Below are positions 8,653 through 17,125 of a DNA stretch of 64,000 nt, piece by piece. Source of the DNA: Longimicrobiaceae bacterium (GTDB lineage Bacteria > Gemmatimonadota > Gemmatimonadetes > Longimicrobiales > Longimicrobiaceae); NCBI GenBank assembly GCA_036375715.1, contig DASVBS010000065.1, positions 124,001-188,000 on the forward strand. Direction: 5' to 3'. The stretch's first letter is position 1; each line of letters begins with the position of its first letter. Below the pieces are notes generated by a model, which did not search any database, had not been told where the DNA came from, and worked only from the letters and a program-made list of their open reading frames with translations. Made by a program: the position numbers and the translations under genes.

Positions 8653-8708
8653 GCCGCGCCGTGATCACTCGCGAGGCCCGTGCCGAGTGCCCCCGTAGCC
8701 CTGATACC

Positions 8709-9802
<1,094 letters not shown>

Positions 9803-9806
<4 letters not shown>

Positions 9807-10213
9807 TTTGCCCCCGCCTCGCTATTCTCGACGATGTGTAGCGGGGTAAGCGGGTAGGTCTGATCGTCGAGGTGCAGCTCGAACAGGTACGTGCCCGCGC
9901 TCGGGAAGACGACGTTCTCCACGGGGAGAACCAGACGCGTCTGCGGCGGCGCCTCACCAGCCGGCGTGGGGTTGACGTCGGTGTGGCCGCTGACGGTAAG
10001 GCATGGGCTGCGGTCCGGATCCACGAGGTCGATGCGGAAGTGCCGGCGGCCCGTCTCGCCCTCGTTCCATTCGATCGCGAGCGCGAGGACCAGCGAATCC
10101 TGTTGCGCCGGAAATCCCGGTGCGTACAGCTGATGGAAGACCCCGCCGGCGTCGAGCCTGCCGTCCGCCCGGCTCGACGCCTCCTCACAGATCAATGCGT
10201 ACAGAATCCTCAC
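9803..10213 (-). CDS. Small DUF6941-like protein downstream of hisD
   Basis: A 136-residue protein beginning MRILYALICEEASSRADGRL, then LDAGGVFHQLYAPGFPAQQD, with a beta-rich middle and the end GTYLFELHLDDQTYPLTPLH. The opening pattern (short strand, Cys, then D-G-[KR]-L-x-x-x-G-[IV]-F) resembles the DUF6941 family, whose function is not established. It starts with GTG in a GTGA overlap with the hisD stop, so it is translationally coupled to the histidine operon. A role in histidine synthesis is not implied by any motif. Confidence 0.65.
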
Positions 10214-11535
10214 GATCGATCCTTGGTTGGTGTCCCCTCGCGGGGCGATGCCGCCAGACGCACCCGCACCGCCTCCGCGTGCCCATGCAGACCCTCGGCT
10301 TCCGCGAGGCGGATCACGTCCGCGGCGTCCTGCTGGAGACGCTCGGCCGAGTAGCCGATCAGGCTGGTGCGCTTCAGGAAATCGTAGACGCCGAGCGGCG
10401 ATGCCCAGCGCGCTGTGCCCCCCGTCGGCAGAACATGGTTCGGCCCCGCGAAGTAGTCGCCCACGGGCTCGGGAGAATGGCTCCCCAGGAAGATCGCGCC
10501 CGCGTTGCGGATCTTCCCGGCGAGGGCGAGCGGCTCGCGAACGAGCAGCTCGAGGTGCTCGGGCGCCCGGAGATCCGCGGCCGCGGCCGCGGCCGCAAGG
10601 TCCGGGACGACCAGGATGAGGCCGTACGCGGCGAGGGCAGCCCGGGCGATCTCGGCCCGCGGATTCGCGATCAGCAGCCGATCTAGAGCGTCCGGCACCG
10701 CGGCGGCGAGGCCCTCGGAGGTGGTCACCAGCCAGGCGATCGCGTCGGGATCGTGCTCCGCCTGGCCGATCAGGTCGGCCGCTACGTGGACCGGGTCGGC
10801 GGTCTCGTCCGCGATCACCAGGATCTCGGAAGGGCCGGCCACCATGTCGATGTCCACCCGGCCGAAGACCTGGCGCTTCGCTTCCGCCACCCAGCGGTTC
10901 CCCGGACCGACGATCTTGTCGACGGGCGCAATGGTGTCCGTGCCATAGGCAAGCGCCGCGACGGCGTGTGCCCCGCCCACCCGGTAGAGCTCGGTCACCC
11001 CGGCCAGGTGAGCCGCGGCCAGCACGACCGGGTTGGCGCCGTCGGGGGTGGGGCTGACCATGACGATCTCGTCCACGCCCGCCACCCGTGCCGGGATCAC
11101 GTTCATCAACACAGACGAGGGGTAGCTCGCTCGCCCGCCCGGCACGTAGACGCCCACGCGGCGCAGCGGCAGCACCCGCTGACCGAGCACGCTTCCGTCG
11201 GGAAAGAAGTCGAGAAACCCGCGCTCCAGCTGCCGCTCGTGAAAGCGCCGGACGTTTCTGGCGGCACCCTCCAGGGCGGCGCGCACTGGATCCGGCAGCG
11301 CGTCGGCGGCGCGGGCGAGCTCCTCACGCGACACCCGGAGATCCGCTACCCGCTCCTCCGTCGCTCCGTCGAGCTCGCGGGCCAAGCGGATCAATGCGGC
11401 GTCGCCATCCTTGGCCACCGTCTGCAGAATTGCGGAGACCCGGCTGGACAGCTCCGGGTCGGAGGTGGAGGCGGCGCGCATCATCGCGCGCAGCTCCGTG
11501 AAAGGGGGCTGCGCGCGCTTGATTCGGATGCCCAC
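10210..11535 (-). CDS. hisD: Histidinol dehydrogenase
   Basis: Catalyses the last two steps of histidine synthesis, histidinol to histidine with two NAD. Visible family features are VLPLRRVGVYVPGGRASYPS, GGAHAVAALAYGT, the IVGPGNRWVAEAKRQVFG signature and the catalytic Glu-His pair in IGQAEHDPDAIAWLVT, plus the C-terminal GPNHVLPTGGTARW. I place the start at the GTG at 11535, four bases after the hisG stop, giving 441 residues; an ATG upstream at 11580 would overlap hisG and add 15 residues with no family similarity. It is third in the hisZ-hisG-hisD operon and coupled to the small downstream gene. Confidence 0.94.
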   Translation of the reverse strand: MGIRIKRAQPPFTELRAMMRAASTSDPELSSRVSAILQTVAKDGDAALIRLARELDGATEERVADLRVSREELARAADALPDPVRAALEGAARNVRRFHERQLERGFLDFFPDGSVLGQRVLPLRRVGVYVPGGRASYPSSVLMNVIPARVAGVDEIVMVSPTPDGANPVVLAAAHLAGVTELYRVGGAHAVAALAYGTDTIAPVDKIVGPGNRWVAEAKRQVFGRVDIDMVAGPSEILVIADETADPVHVAADLIGQAEHDPDAIAWLVTTSEGLAAAVPDALDRLLIANPRAEIARAALAAYGLILVVPDLAAAAAAADLRAPEHLELLVREPLALAGKIRNAGAIFLGSHSPEPVGDYFAGPNHVLPTGGTARWASPLGVYDFLKRTSLIGYSAERLQQDAADVIRLAEAEGLHGHAEAVRVRLAASPREGTPTKDRS

Positions 11536-11539
11536 TTCG

Positions 11540-12193
11540 CTACTTCCTTGCGCCACGCAGGACCTCCTCCAGCTCGCCAATCAGTCGTTGATGCTCTTCC
11601 AGCCGCAGCTTATGGCTCGCCCGGTTCACGATCAGCCGCGCCGAAGAAGCGAAGATCGTGTCGAGGACGACCAGCCCGTTCTCCTCCAGCGTACGACCGG
11701 TCTCCACGAGGTCGACGATCCAGTGCGAGAGCCCCAGCAAAGGGGCCAGCTCTACCGAACCGGTAATCCGCACCAGCTCCACCTGAACCCCTGCCTCGGC
11801 GAAGAACTGCCGGGCCGTGGCGATATACTTGGTGGCCACCCGCGGGGTAACGGCGCCGGGCAGGCGCGGATAGGGCGTGCCGCGCGGCGCGGCCACCGCC
11901 ATTCGGCAGGCTCCCAGCCCCAGATCGAGCGGCTGCAGCACGTCCGGACGCTGCTCCCTGAGCACGTCCAGCCCCACCACGCCGAGATCGGCCACGCCGG
12001 CCTCCACGTAGGTGGGGACGTCGCGGTTCTTGACCGGGAGAAACTCGAACCGGCCGTTTTCGCAAGGGAGGATGAGGCGGCGGCTGCCTAGCGCTTCCTC
12101 GGGGACCTCACAGCCGAGCTGTGCCCAGAGCTTCAGCACCTGAGGCATCAACCGGCCTTTGGGTAGCGCCACCCGCAGAGGGACCGCGCTCAT
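11540..12193 (-). CDS. hisG: ATP phosphoribosyltransferase, short form catalytic subunit
   Basis: First committed step of histidine synthesis: ATP plus PRPP to phosphoribosyl-ATP. The protein is 217 residues, the short form that lacks the C-terminal histidine-binding domain and depends on HisZ. Recognisable stretches are LRVALPKGRLMPQVLKLW, VEAGVADLGVVGLDVL, RVATKYIATARQFF and the PRPP-binding region GSVELAPLLGLSHWIVDLVETG. Its ATG overlaps the hisZ stop (ATGA), matching the obligate HisG-HisZ hetero-octamer. Feedback inhibition by histidine would therefore act through HisZ, as known for the family. Confidence 0.95.
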   Translation of the reverse strand: MSAVPLRVALPKGRLMPQVLKLWAQLGCEVPEEALGSRRLILPCENGRFEFLPVKNRDVPTYVEAGVADLGVVGLDVLREQRPDVLQPLDLGLGACRMAVAAPRGTPYPRLPGAVTPRVATKYIATARQFFAEAGVQVELVRITGSVELAPLLGLSHWIVDLVETGRTLEENGLVVLDTIFASSARLIVNRASHKLRLEEHQRLIGELEEVLRGARK

Positions 12194-13173
12194 GTGCCCT
12201 CACCTCCCAGTAGCTCGGCCAGCGCGTCGGTCTCCAGCGAAAACCCGACCGCCGGGCGATCCGCGCCGTAGAGGGCGAGGAGCCCGTCGTAGCGGCCGCC
12301 GAATCCGATGGCGCGACCGACCCCCGCCACGAACACCTCGAACTGGATCCCCGTGTAGTAGCCGAGCCCGCGAATCTCCCCCAGATCGTAGACGACGTGC
12401 GCGCGCTCCGCCTCCGTCAGGCTTTCGTCAATCCTCGCCAGGCGCTCGATCGCCTGCCGGCCCTCCTCGCCCGGGGCAAGCGAGCGTGCGCGAAGCAGCA
12501 TTTCCCCCCGCCCGATCAGCTGCGGGAGCTCGACCAGCGCCGCCGCCACCTCGGGACGAGGGTTGCGCTCGGCGACGACGGCCGCCAGCTCCGCCCGATC
12601 CTTGCGATCGATCGCCCCGCGCAGACTTTCCGACGCGTCGGCAGGAAGCCCGGCTAGCAGGGGCCGCACGAAGCCCATCTCCCCGAGGTTGATCTGGAAA
12701 TCCCGTATCTGCAGGCGGTGCAGCAGATCGATCACCAGCCGCAGCACCTCCACGTCCGCGGAGACGTCCCCTGCCCCGATCAGCTCGGCCCCGAGCTGGA
12801 AGGTTTCGCGGTGGCGGCTTCCGCCCTCAGGTTCCTGGCGGTAGACCTTGCCAGCATAGCAGAGCCGGAGCGGAAGCGGGGCGGAGGCAAGGCGCGTCGC
12901 CGCCACCCGCGCGATGCTGGAGGTGAAGTCCGCCCGCAGCGCCACCAGGCGACCATCCTGGTCAACGAAGCGAACGAGGCGCGAAGCCAGATCGGGCCCC
13001 GCGCCGAGCGTGAACACTTCCTCGTACTCGAAGGTCGGAGGAATAACCTCCGCGTACCCACGCTCCTCGGCCAGCGCGAACCAGGCGGCCTGCACTCGGC
13101 GGCGCCGACGAACGTCCTCGGCCAGCAGGTCTTGCGACCCCGGCGGTACGCTGGAAATCGGAAAGCTCGACAT
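12190..13173 (-). CDS. hisZ: ATP phosphoribosyltransferase regulatory subunit
   Basis: A catalytically inactive histidyl-tRNA-synthetase relative that binds histidine and activates short HisG. The class II synthetase fold is visible: PPGSQDLLAEDVRRRRRVQA, IPPTFEYEEVF, the motif 2 region LVALRADFTSSIARVAATRL with LRLCYAGKVYRQEP, and motif 3-like GFGGRYDGLLALYG near the end. The ATG at 13173 (MSSFPISSVPPGSQD) gives 327 residues; the frame continues upstream to 13521 without family similarity and across another gene's control region, so the longer reading is rejected. It heads the operon hisZ-hisG-hisD. Confidence 0.93.
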   Translation of the reverse strand: MSSFPISSVPPGSQDLLAEDVRRRRRVQAAWFALAEERGYAEVIPPTFEYEEVFTLGAGPDLASRLVRFVDQDGRLVALRADFTSSIARVAATRLASAPLPLRLCYAGKVYRQEPEGGSRHRETFQLGAELIGAGDVSADVEVLRLVIDLLHRLQIRDFQINLGEMGFVRPLLAGLPADASESLRGAIDRKDRAELAAVVAERNPRPEVAAALVELPQLIGRGEMLLRARSLAPGEEGRQAIERLARIDESLTEAERAHVVYDLGEIRGLGYYTGIQFEVFVAGVGRAIGFGGRYDGLLALYGADRPAVGFSLETDALAELLGGEGT

Positions 13174-13263
13174 CCGCTCAACATAGCCCGGCTCGAGGGC
13201 GGAAATCAACGCCCCCACCGCCATTTCCGGGTATCGGCACAGCCATTGCGCAAAGGGTGATCG

Positions 13264-13455
13264 ATGGCATCGATCACCGCCACCTGGAGAGAAATCGTGG
13301 ACATCATCCTGCTGCTGGGAATCATCCTGCTGGTGCTCGCTCTGCTCGGCTTCTCGGGTACGATCGCGGCACTGGAGAGCGTTGCGGTAGTCCTGCTGAT
13401 CGTCGCGGTGATCGTCATCGCATGGCGGATCATCACCGGGAGGAGACCCGTCTAA
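13264..13455 (+). CDS. Small two-helix membrane protein (lmo0937-like)
   Basis: A 63-residue protein made almost wholly of two hydrophobic helices (IVDIILLLGIILLVLALLGF and VAVVLLIVAVIVIAWRII) ending in the basic tail TGRRPV. The pattern, a short N-terminus, a helix ending LLGF, a second helix and a basic C-terminus, resembles the lmo0937/DUF5670 group of tiny membrane proteins, which have no assigned function and are often stress-related. An AAGGG ribosome site lies 8-9 bases before the ATG. It is divergent from hisZ and followed by a strong hairpin terminator shared with otsB. Confidence 0.7.
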   Translation: MASITATWREIVDIILLLGIILLVLALLGFSGTIAALESVAVVLLIVAVIVIAWRIITGRRPV

Positions 13456-13478
13456 TACCGGCGCAGGGATAAGGTGGG

Positions 13479-13510
13479 GCGGCCGGAGCATCGCGAGGTG
13501 CTCCGGCCGC
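13479..13510. terminator. Bidirectional hairpin terminator
   Basis: A perfect 12-bp GC-rich stem (13479-13490 with 13499-13510) around an 8-base loop, lying between the convergent small membrane gene and otsB. It lacks a long U-run, so efficiency in either direction is uncertain. Confidence 0.65.
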
Positions 13511-13526
13511 TCCGTATTCACGCCGG

Positions 13527-14360
13527 CTAATCTCTGCCCAGCCGCCCCTCCGGCGCCACCTCCACGAGCTTCCTCAGCAGATCGGCCACCTCGTCCGGAC
13601 CGCGCAGGTATGCGCTGGCGGCGGTATGGATCGGCTGTGGATCGGCGACAATCACCCCTTCGCCGTCGACGGATCGCTGCGCCCGCAGCACGCGAAAGGC
13701 GTCTTCGTCGGTCTGATCATCACCCAGATAGATCACCGGGGCACCGGCAGGGGGGCGCAGCTCGCCCAGGAGGAACTCGACGGCCTTTCCCTTGTGCCAG
13801 TCGACTCTGGGTCGCACCTCCAGGATCATCTTCCCTTCCGTTACCCGGAGCCCTTCGTGCCCACCGGCCACTGCGAATACTGCACGGCGCACCTCCTCCA
13901 CCCGCTCAGGCGCGACGCGACGATAGTGGACGCTCAGCGTCAGCTCCTTGTCCTCGACCAGCACGCCGGGGATCCCCCCGATCTCCCTCTCCAGCTCTGC
14001 CGCAGCAGACTCGAGCCACGGCCGCGACGCCGCCGCCTCCTGGTGAATGCGGCTGAGTCCGGGGGCCTCGATCTCCATTCCGTGATTACCGGCATATGCG
14101 ATATCCGGGATCCCCACGCGCCCGCGCGCATCGGCCATGGCCCGGCCGCTCACCACCGCCATCTCGAGGGAGGGGATCGCCCTGAGGTGCCGGAGCGCAG
14201 AGGCGGTAGCCTCGGGAAGCGCGGCATCTTCCGGATGGGAGACGATCGGGGCGAGCGTGCCGTCGAAATCGAGCAGGAGCACGAGCTTGCCTGCCTTCCA
14301 CCAGGCGTCGCGCCAGTGCGCTAGTCGCTCGCTCGCGTGTGGCAGTGCGTTCGGTTCCAT
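13527..14360 (-). CDS. otsB: Trehalose-6-phosphate phosphatase
   Basis: Removes phosphate from trehalose 6-phosphate to give trehalose, an osmoprotectant and storage sugar. HAD motif I is clear (LVLLLDFDGTLAPIVSHPED, nucleophile Asp near residue 27). Motif II lies in LEMAVVSGRAMADARGRVGI, and the cap and motif III/IV regions follow (MILEVRPRVDWHKGKAVEFL, then YLGDDQTDEDAF). I start at ATG 14360 (MEPNALPHASERLAHW), giving 277 residues, the family norm; the frame is open 98 codons further up without similarity. No OtsA synthase is in the window, so the substrate must come from a gene elsewhere. Confidence 0.92.
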   Translation of the reverse strand: MEPNALPHASERLAHWRDAWWKAGKLVLLLDFDGTLAPIVSHPEDAALPEATASALRHLRAIPSLEMAVVSGRAMADARGRVGIPDIAYAGNHGMEIEAPGLSRIHQEAAASRPWLESAAAELEREIGGIPGVLVEDKELTLSVHYRRVAPERVEEVRRAVFAVAGGHEGLRVTEGKMILEVRPRVDWHKGKAVEFLLGELRPPAGAPVIYLGDDQTDEDAFRVLRAQRSVDGEGVIVADPQPIHTAASAYLRGPDEVADLLRKLVEVAPEGRLGRD

Positions 14361-14701
14361 GCTACCGCAGTTGCTGGACGCCAGCCCTGATCTCTCAATC
14401 TGCTCCCTACGCAGGCCCACGAGTCGACAGCAAGGCGATCGGGCGGCTATGTCATTCGCGCTCATTCGCCTACCCGCCCGTGGGAGGGGGAACCTCCGAC
14501 GCCGAAGTCCGGGCCGACCGCTTCGCGCACGGCGTCCGGAAGCGTGCCGCGACCAGGCACGACCGGCGCTGAGGGATAGCGACTCATCGCGTCGCCGGCA
14601 AGCGCTGCATCCCGAAGTGCCCGTGACAGACACTCCTGGTCGGGCGACTGGCACTCCCGGACTGGCAGTCTGCGCTGCCGGCCGGCACTGACACCCGCCC
14701 G

Positions 14702-14731
14702 TTGACCCCGACTCGGCGCGGCGGGTACATT
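14702..14731 (+). promoter_or_regulatory. Probable promoter of hisIE
   Basis: TTGACC (14702-14707), 18 bases, then TACATT (14726-14731). The predicted start near 14738 leaves only a 12-base leader before the TTG start of hisIE. The remaining part of the 389-base gap 14361-14749 between divergent otsB and hisIE shows nothing else that I can support; no run of His codons is present for attenuation. Confidence 0.55.
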
Positions 14732-14749
14732 CTCGCGGAGTAATCCCCC

Positions 14750-15439
14750 TTGCCGAACGAATCGATGTCCTGGCTCGACGAGCTCAAATACGACGCGGAC
14801 GGACTGCTCCCGGTGGTGGCGCAGGAGGCGACCACCGGCGAGGTCCTGATGGTGGCCTACGCCAACCGGGAAGCGCTCGAGCGCACCGCCCAGAGCGGAC
14901 GTGCGCACTACTGGAGCCGCTCCCGCCAGGAGCTCTGGCGAAAGGGGGACACCAGCGGCCACATCCAGGAGGTCCGTGAGGTCCGGGTAGACTGCGACGG
15001 CGACGCGGTGCTCTATCTCGTCGACCAGAAGGGCGCGGCGTGCCACACAGGGAAGCCCACCTGTTTCTACCGAGGCGTGGGTGAGGAGGGCTTGCTCGAG
15101 ACTCCGCCACACGGGCACATCCTTTCACGCGTCCACCGCATCGTCGCACAGCGCGCAGCGGAGCGGCCGGAGGGATCATATACGACGTACCTTCTGGAGC
15201 AGGGCCTCGATAAAGTTCTCAAGAAGGTGGGGGAGGAGGCGACCGAGGTCGTCATTGCCGCCAAGAACGCCGACAACGCCGAGCTGCGCTCCGAGATGTC
15301 GGACCTCTTCTTCCACCTGCTGGTGCTCCTGCAGGTGCGGGGACTCCCCCTCGAGGAGGTCTGGAGCGAGCTGGAGACGCGATTCGGCGCTCCGCAGCGG
15401 ATCCCTTCCCCGCGCGCGTCCGCACACCCGCACAGCTGA
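14750..15439 (+). CDS. hisIE: Bifunctional phosphoribosyl-AMP cyclohydrolase / phosphoribosyl-ATP pyrophosphatase
   Basis: Carries out steps 2 and 3 of histidine synthesis. The HisI half (about residues 1-115) shows the metal-binding pattern [19 protein letters not shown], then [20 protein letters not shown] and the cysteine of KPTCFYR. The HisE half begins near residue 125 and carries [20 protein letters not shown] and [10 protein letters not shown], then [12 protein letters not shown], typical of the MazG-like helical fold. Translation may begin at TTG 14750 or at the ATG at 14765 ([10 protein letters not shown]). It is separated from the hisZGD operon by about 1.2 kb and lies on the other strand. 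The downstream lipoprotein gene starts four bases after its stop. Confidence 0.95.
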   Translation: MPNESMSWLDELKYDADGLLPVVAQEATTGEVLMVAYANREALERTAQSGRAHYWSRSRQELWRKGDTSGHIQEVREVRVDCDGDAVLYLVDQKGAACHTGKPTCFYRGVGEEGLLETPPHGHILSRVHRIVAQRAAERPEGSYTTYLLEQGLDKVLKKVGEEATEVVIAAKNADNAELRSEMSDLFFHLLVLLQVRGLPLEEVWSELETRFGAPQRIPSPRASAHPHS

Positions 15440-15443
15440 TCCT

Positions 15444-16445
15444 ATGCCCAGCACGGCGCGCGCGGTGGCTCTGCTGCTGACAGGCTCCGTGCTCGCGGGC
15501 TGCGACCTTCCCGCCGCCGTGGGCGATCACTCGCGCATCATGGTGGCGGTCGACGATGCGACCTGGCACGAGGTCGGCGCGTCGATCGTCGAGGCGCTGG
15601 AGCCCAGCCGATTCACCGTGCGCGAGGAGCGGATCTTCGACGTCGCTCACGTCGACCCGGCGACCAGCGAGGATTGGGCCGATTTCCGCAAGCTGCGGCA
15701 GGTCCTGGTGATCGGGGAGGCGGCCGATCCCTGGGTGGCGACCGCGCTGAAGAAGGTCGGCGACCGGGTTCCCCGGGGGCCGGAAATTCTGGTGGCGAGG
15801 AACGTCTGGGCGCGCCCTCAGACGGTCACCATCCTGCTGCTGCCGCCGGGCTCACAAGCCGCCGAAGCAGCGGCGGTGATGCCGGAAGTGGGCGCGCTCT
15901 ACCTCCGGCAGCTGGAAGAGTACTCCCTCGCCCGCATGTTCGTGAGCGGCGAGCAGACCGAGCTCGCCGATTCGCTCGCCCGCATCGCCGGATTCTCCCT
16001 CCGGGTTCCCGCGGTCTACCGCGTGACTGAGCCCGAGGTCGGCGTCTTCGTCTTCCGCAACGATCAGCCCGACCCTTCCGACCTGATCCGACAGGTCACC
16101 GTGACTCGTCGGCCATGGGACGAGGTGGAGTCGACCCCGCGGGCGGTGATCGGTTGGCGCGCCGAACTGGCGGCGCGTACCACCACGCCGCCGCAGGTCA
16201 CCGCCGACAGCGCTCTGGTGACACGAATTGGGATCGAGGTCGGCGGGAATCCCGCCCTGGAAGTGCAGACGACCTGGTCGAACCCGCCGGGTTCATGGCC
16301 GGCTGGAGGGCCGGTCATCACCCGGTTGGTGCGCTGCGGAGAGTACGCCTACCTCACCGATGGCTGGCTGTACGCTCCGGGACGTCCGAAGTACCAGTAC
16401 ATGATCCAGCTCGAGGCGCTTCTCGACAGCTTCCGCTGCGCGTGA
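15444..16445 (+). CDS. DUF4837 family lipoprotein
   Basis: A 333-residue secreted protein with a short signal peptide and lipobox LTGSVLAGC (Cys near residue 19), so it should be lipid-anchored. The body matches the general appearance of DUF4837 proteins, known mainly from Bacteroidota and relatives: an N-terminal MVAVDDATWHEVGASIVEAL segment, alternating helices and strands, and a C-terminal region with ITRLVRCGEYAYLTDGWLYAPG. No catalytic motif is visible and the function is unknown. The ATG follows the hisIE stop by four bases, so the two are co-transcribed; a long alternative frame beginning inside hisIE is rejected because the lipoprotein signal fixes the start. Confidence 0.8.
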   Translation: MPSTARAVALLLTGSVLAGCDLPAAVGDHSRIMVAVDDATWHEVGASIVEALEPSRFTVREERIFDVAHVDPATSEDWADFRKLRQVLVIGEAADPWVATALKKVGDRVPRGPEILVARNVWARPQTVTILLLPPGSQAAEAAAVMPEVGALYLRQLEEYSLARMFVSGEQTELADSLARIAGFSLRVPAVYRVTEPEVGVFVFRNDQPDPSDLIRQVTVTRRPWDEVESTPRAVIGWRAELAARTTTPPQVTADSALVTRIGIEVGGNPALEVQTTWSNPPGSWPAGGPVITRLVRCGEYAYLTDGWLYAPGRPKYQYMIQLEALLDSFRCA

Positions 16446-16543
16446 CGATGGTCAACCGCCGGGTCGTTCTGCAGGGACTCGGCTCTTGTGGCCGCCCGCA
16501 CGACAAAGCGGAGGGTTCCGGACGGTAGCGGCTTGTGGCATGG

Positions 16544-16575
16544 TGTGAGGGCGCCCACAAGGAGGCGCCCTCACA
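16544..16575. terminator. Bidirectional hairpin terminator
   Basis: A perfect 12-bp stem (16544-16555 with 16564-16575) and 8-base loop in the gap between the convergent DUF4837 gene and the 156-residue hypothetical gene. No U-run, so it is assigned by position and stem strength. Confidence 0.65.
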
Positions 16576-16605
16576 GGCCGATACCGTGACCATCTTCCGG
16601 AAGGC

Positions 16606-17076
16606 TCAGTCGTTCCGGAACGATGCATCCAGGATCATCTCCTCGTCGCCCGGGTCCTGCCATCCTCCGCCCAGCGGCTCTCCCCACGTGACCACGCCAT
16701 TCTCCACCCGGAAGGGCTGCATCATGAACAGGCGGGTCCCGTTGCGGTCACGCGCCTCCGCGATGAGAAGCGGACGGGTGGTACCGTCGGCCTCGGTCGA
16801 GAGAACGTCCAGGGCGAGCAGGAGGCAGGTGGGCGGCTTCTGAGCCGTGTACTTCGCGATCAGGCCCGAGAGAATCTCGGGCGAATTTCCTTCTCCACCC
16901 GGCGGAACTGGCACCCTAAGAGTCCGGAGCTCCGGGGCCGACTGACCCTGTTTCTGGTGCACCGTACGTAGCCGGGGTGGCAGGTCGGTCCCCTCCGCCG
17001 CGGCCTTCTCCAGATCTCTGCGTACCTCTTCCAGGAACGAGTGAGCCAGTTCCAGAACCCGCTGGGGCCGGATCAT
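16606..17076 (-). CDS. Hypothetical protein downstream of the HEIAH lipoprotein
   Basis: A 156-residue soluble protein that I do not recognise. An N-terminal amphipathic helix (PQRVLELAHSFLEEVRRDLE) leads into a proline-rich linker and a mixed beta region with LLIAEARDRNGTRLFMMQPF and a conserved-looking VVTWGEPLGGGWQDPGDEEM. I set the start at ATG 17076; the frame is open upstream but only with arginine-rich shadow coding. It begins 49 bases after the stop of the large lipoprotein, so the two probably share a transcript. Confidence 0.6.
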   Translation of the reverse strand: MIRPQRVLELAHSFLEEVRRDLEKAAAEGTDLPPRLRTVHQKQGQSAPELRTLRVPVPPGGEGNSPEILSGLIAKYTAQKPPTCLLLALDVLSTEADGTTRPLLIAEARDRNGTRLFMMQPFRVENGVVTWGEPLGGGWQDPGDEEMILDASFRND

Positions 17077-17125
17077 TCGTCGGGTATCGATGGATGGAGG
17101 ATCCTGGCGAGCTCTCCGGTGCCGA

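Noticed and set aside
13174-13521. N-terminal extension of HisZ
   Set aside because: The frame is open, but the extension would overlap the small membrane gene and its terminator, and HisZ homologues start at MSSF-like positions near 13173.
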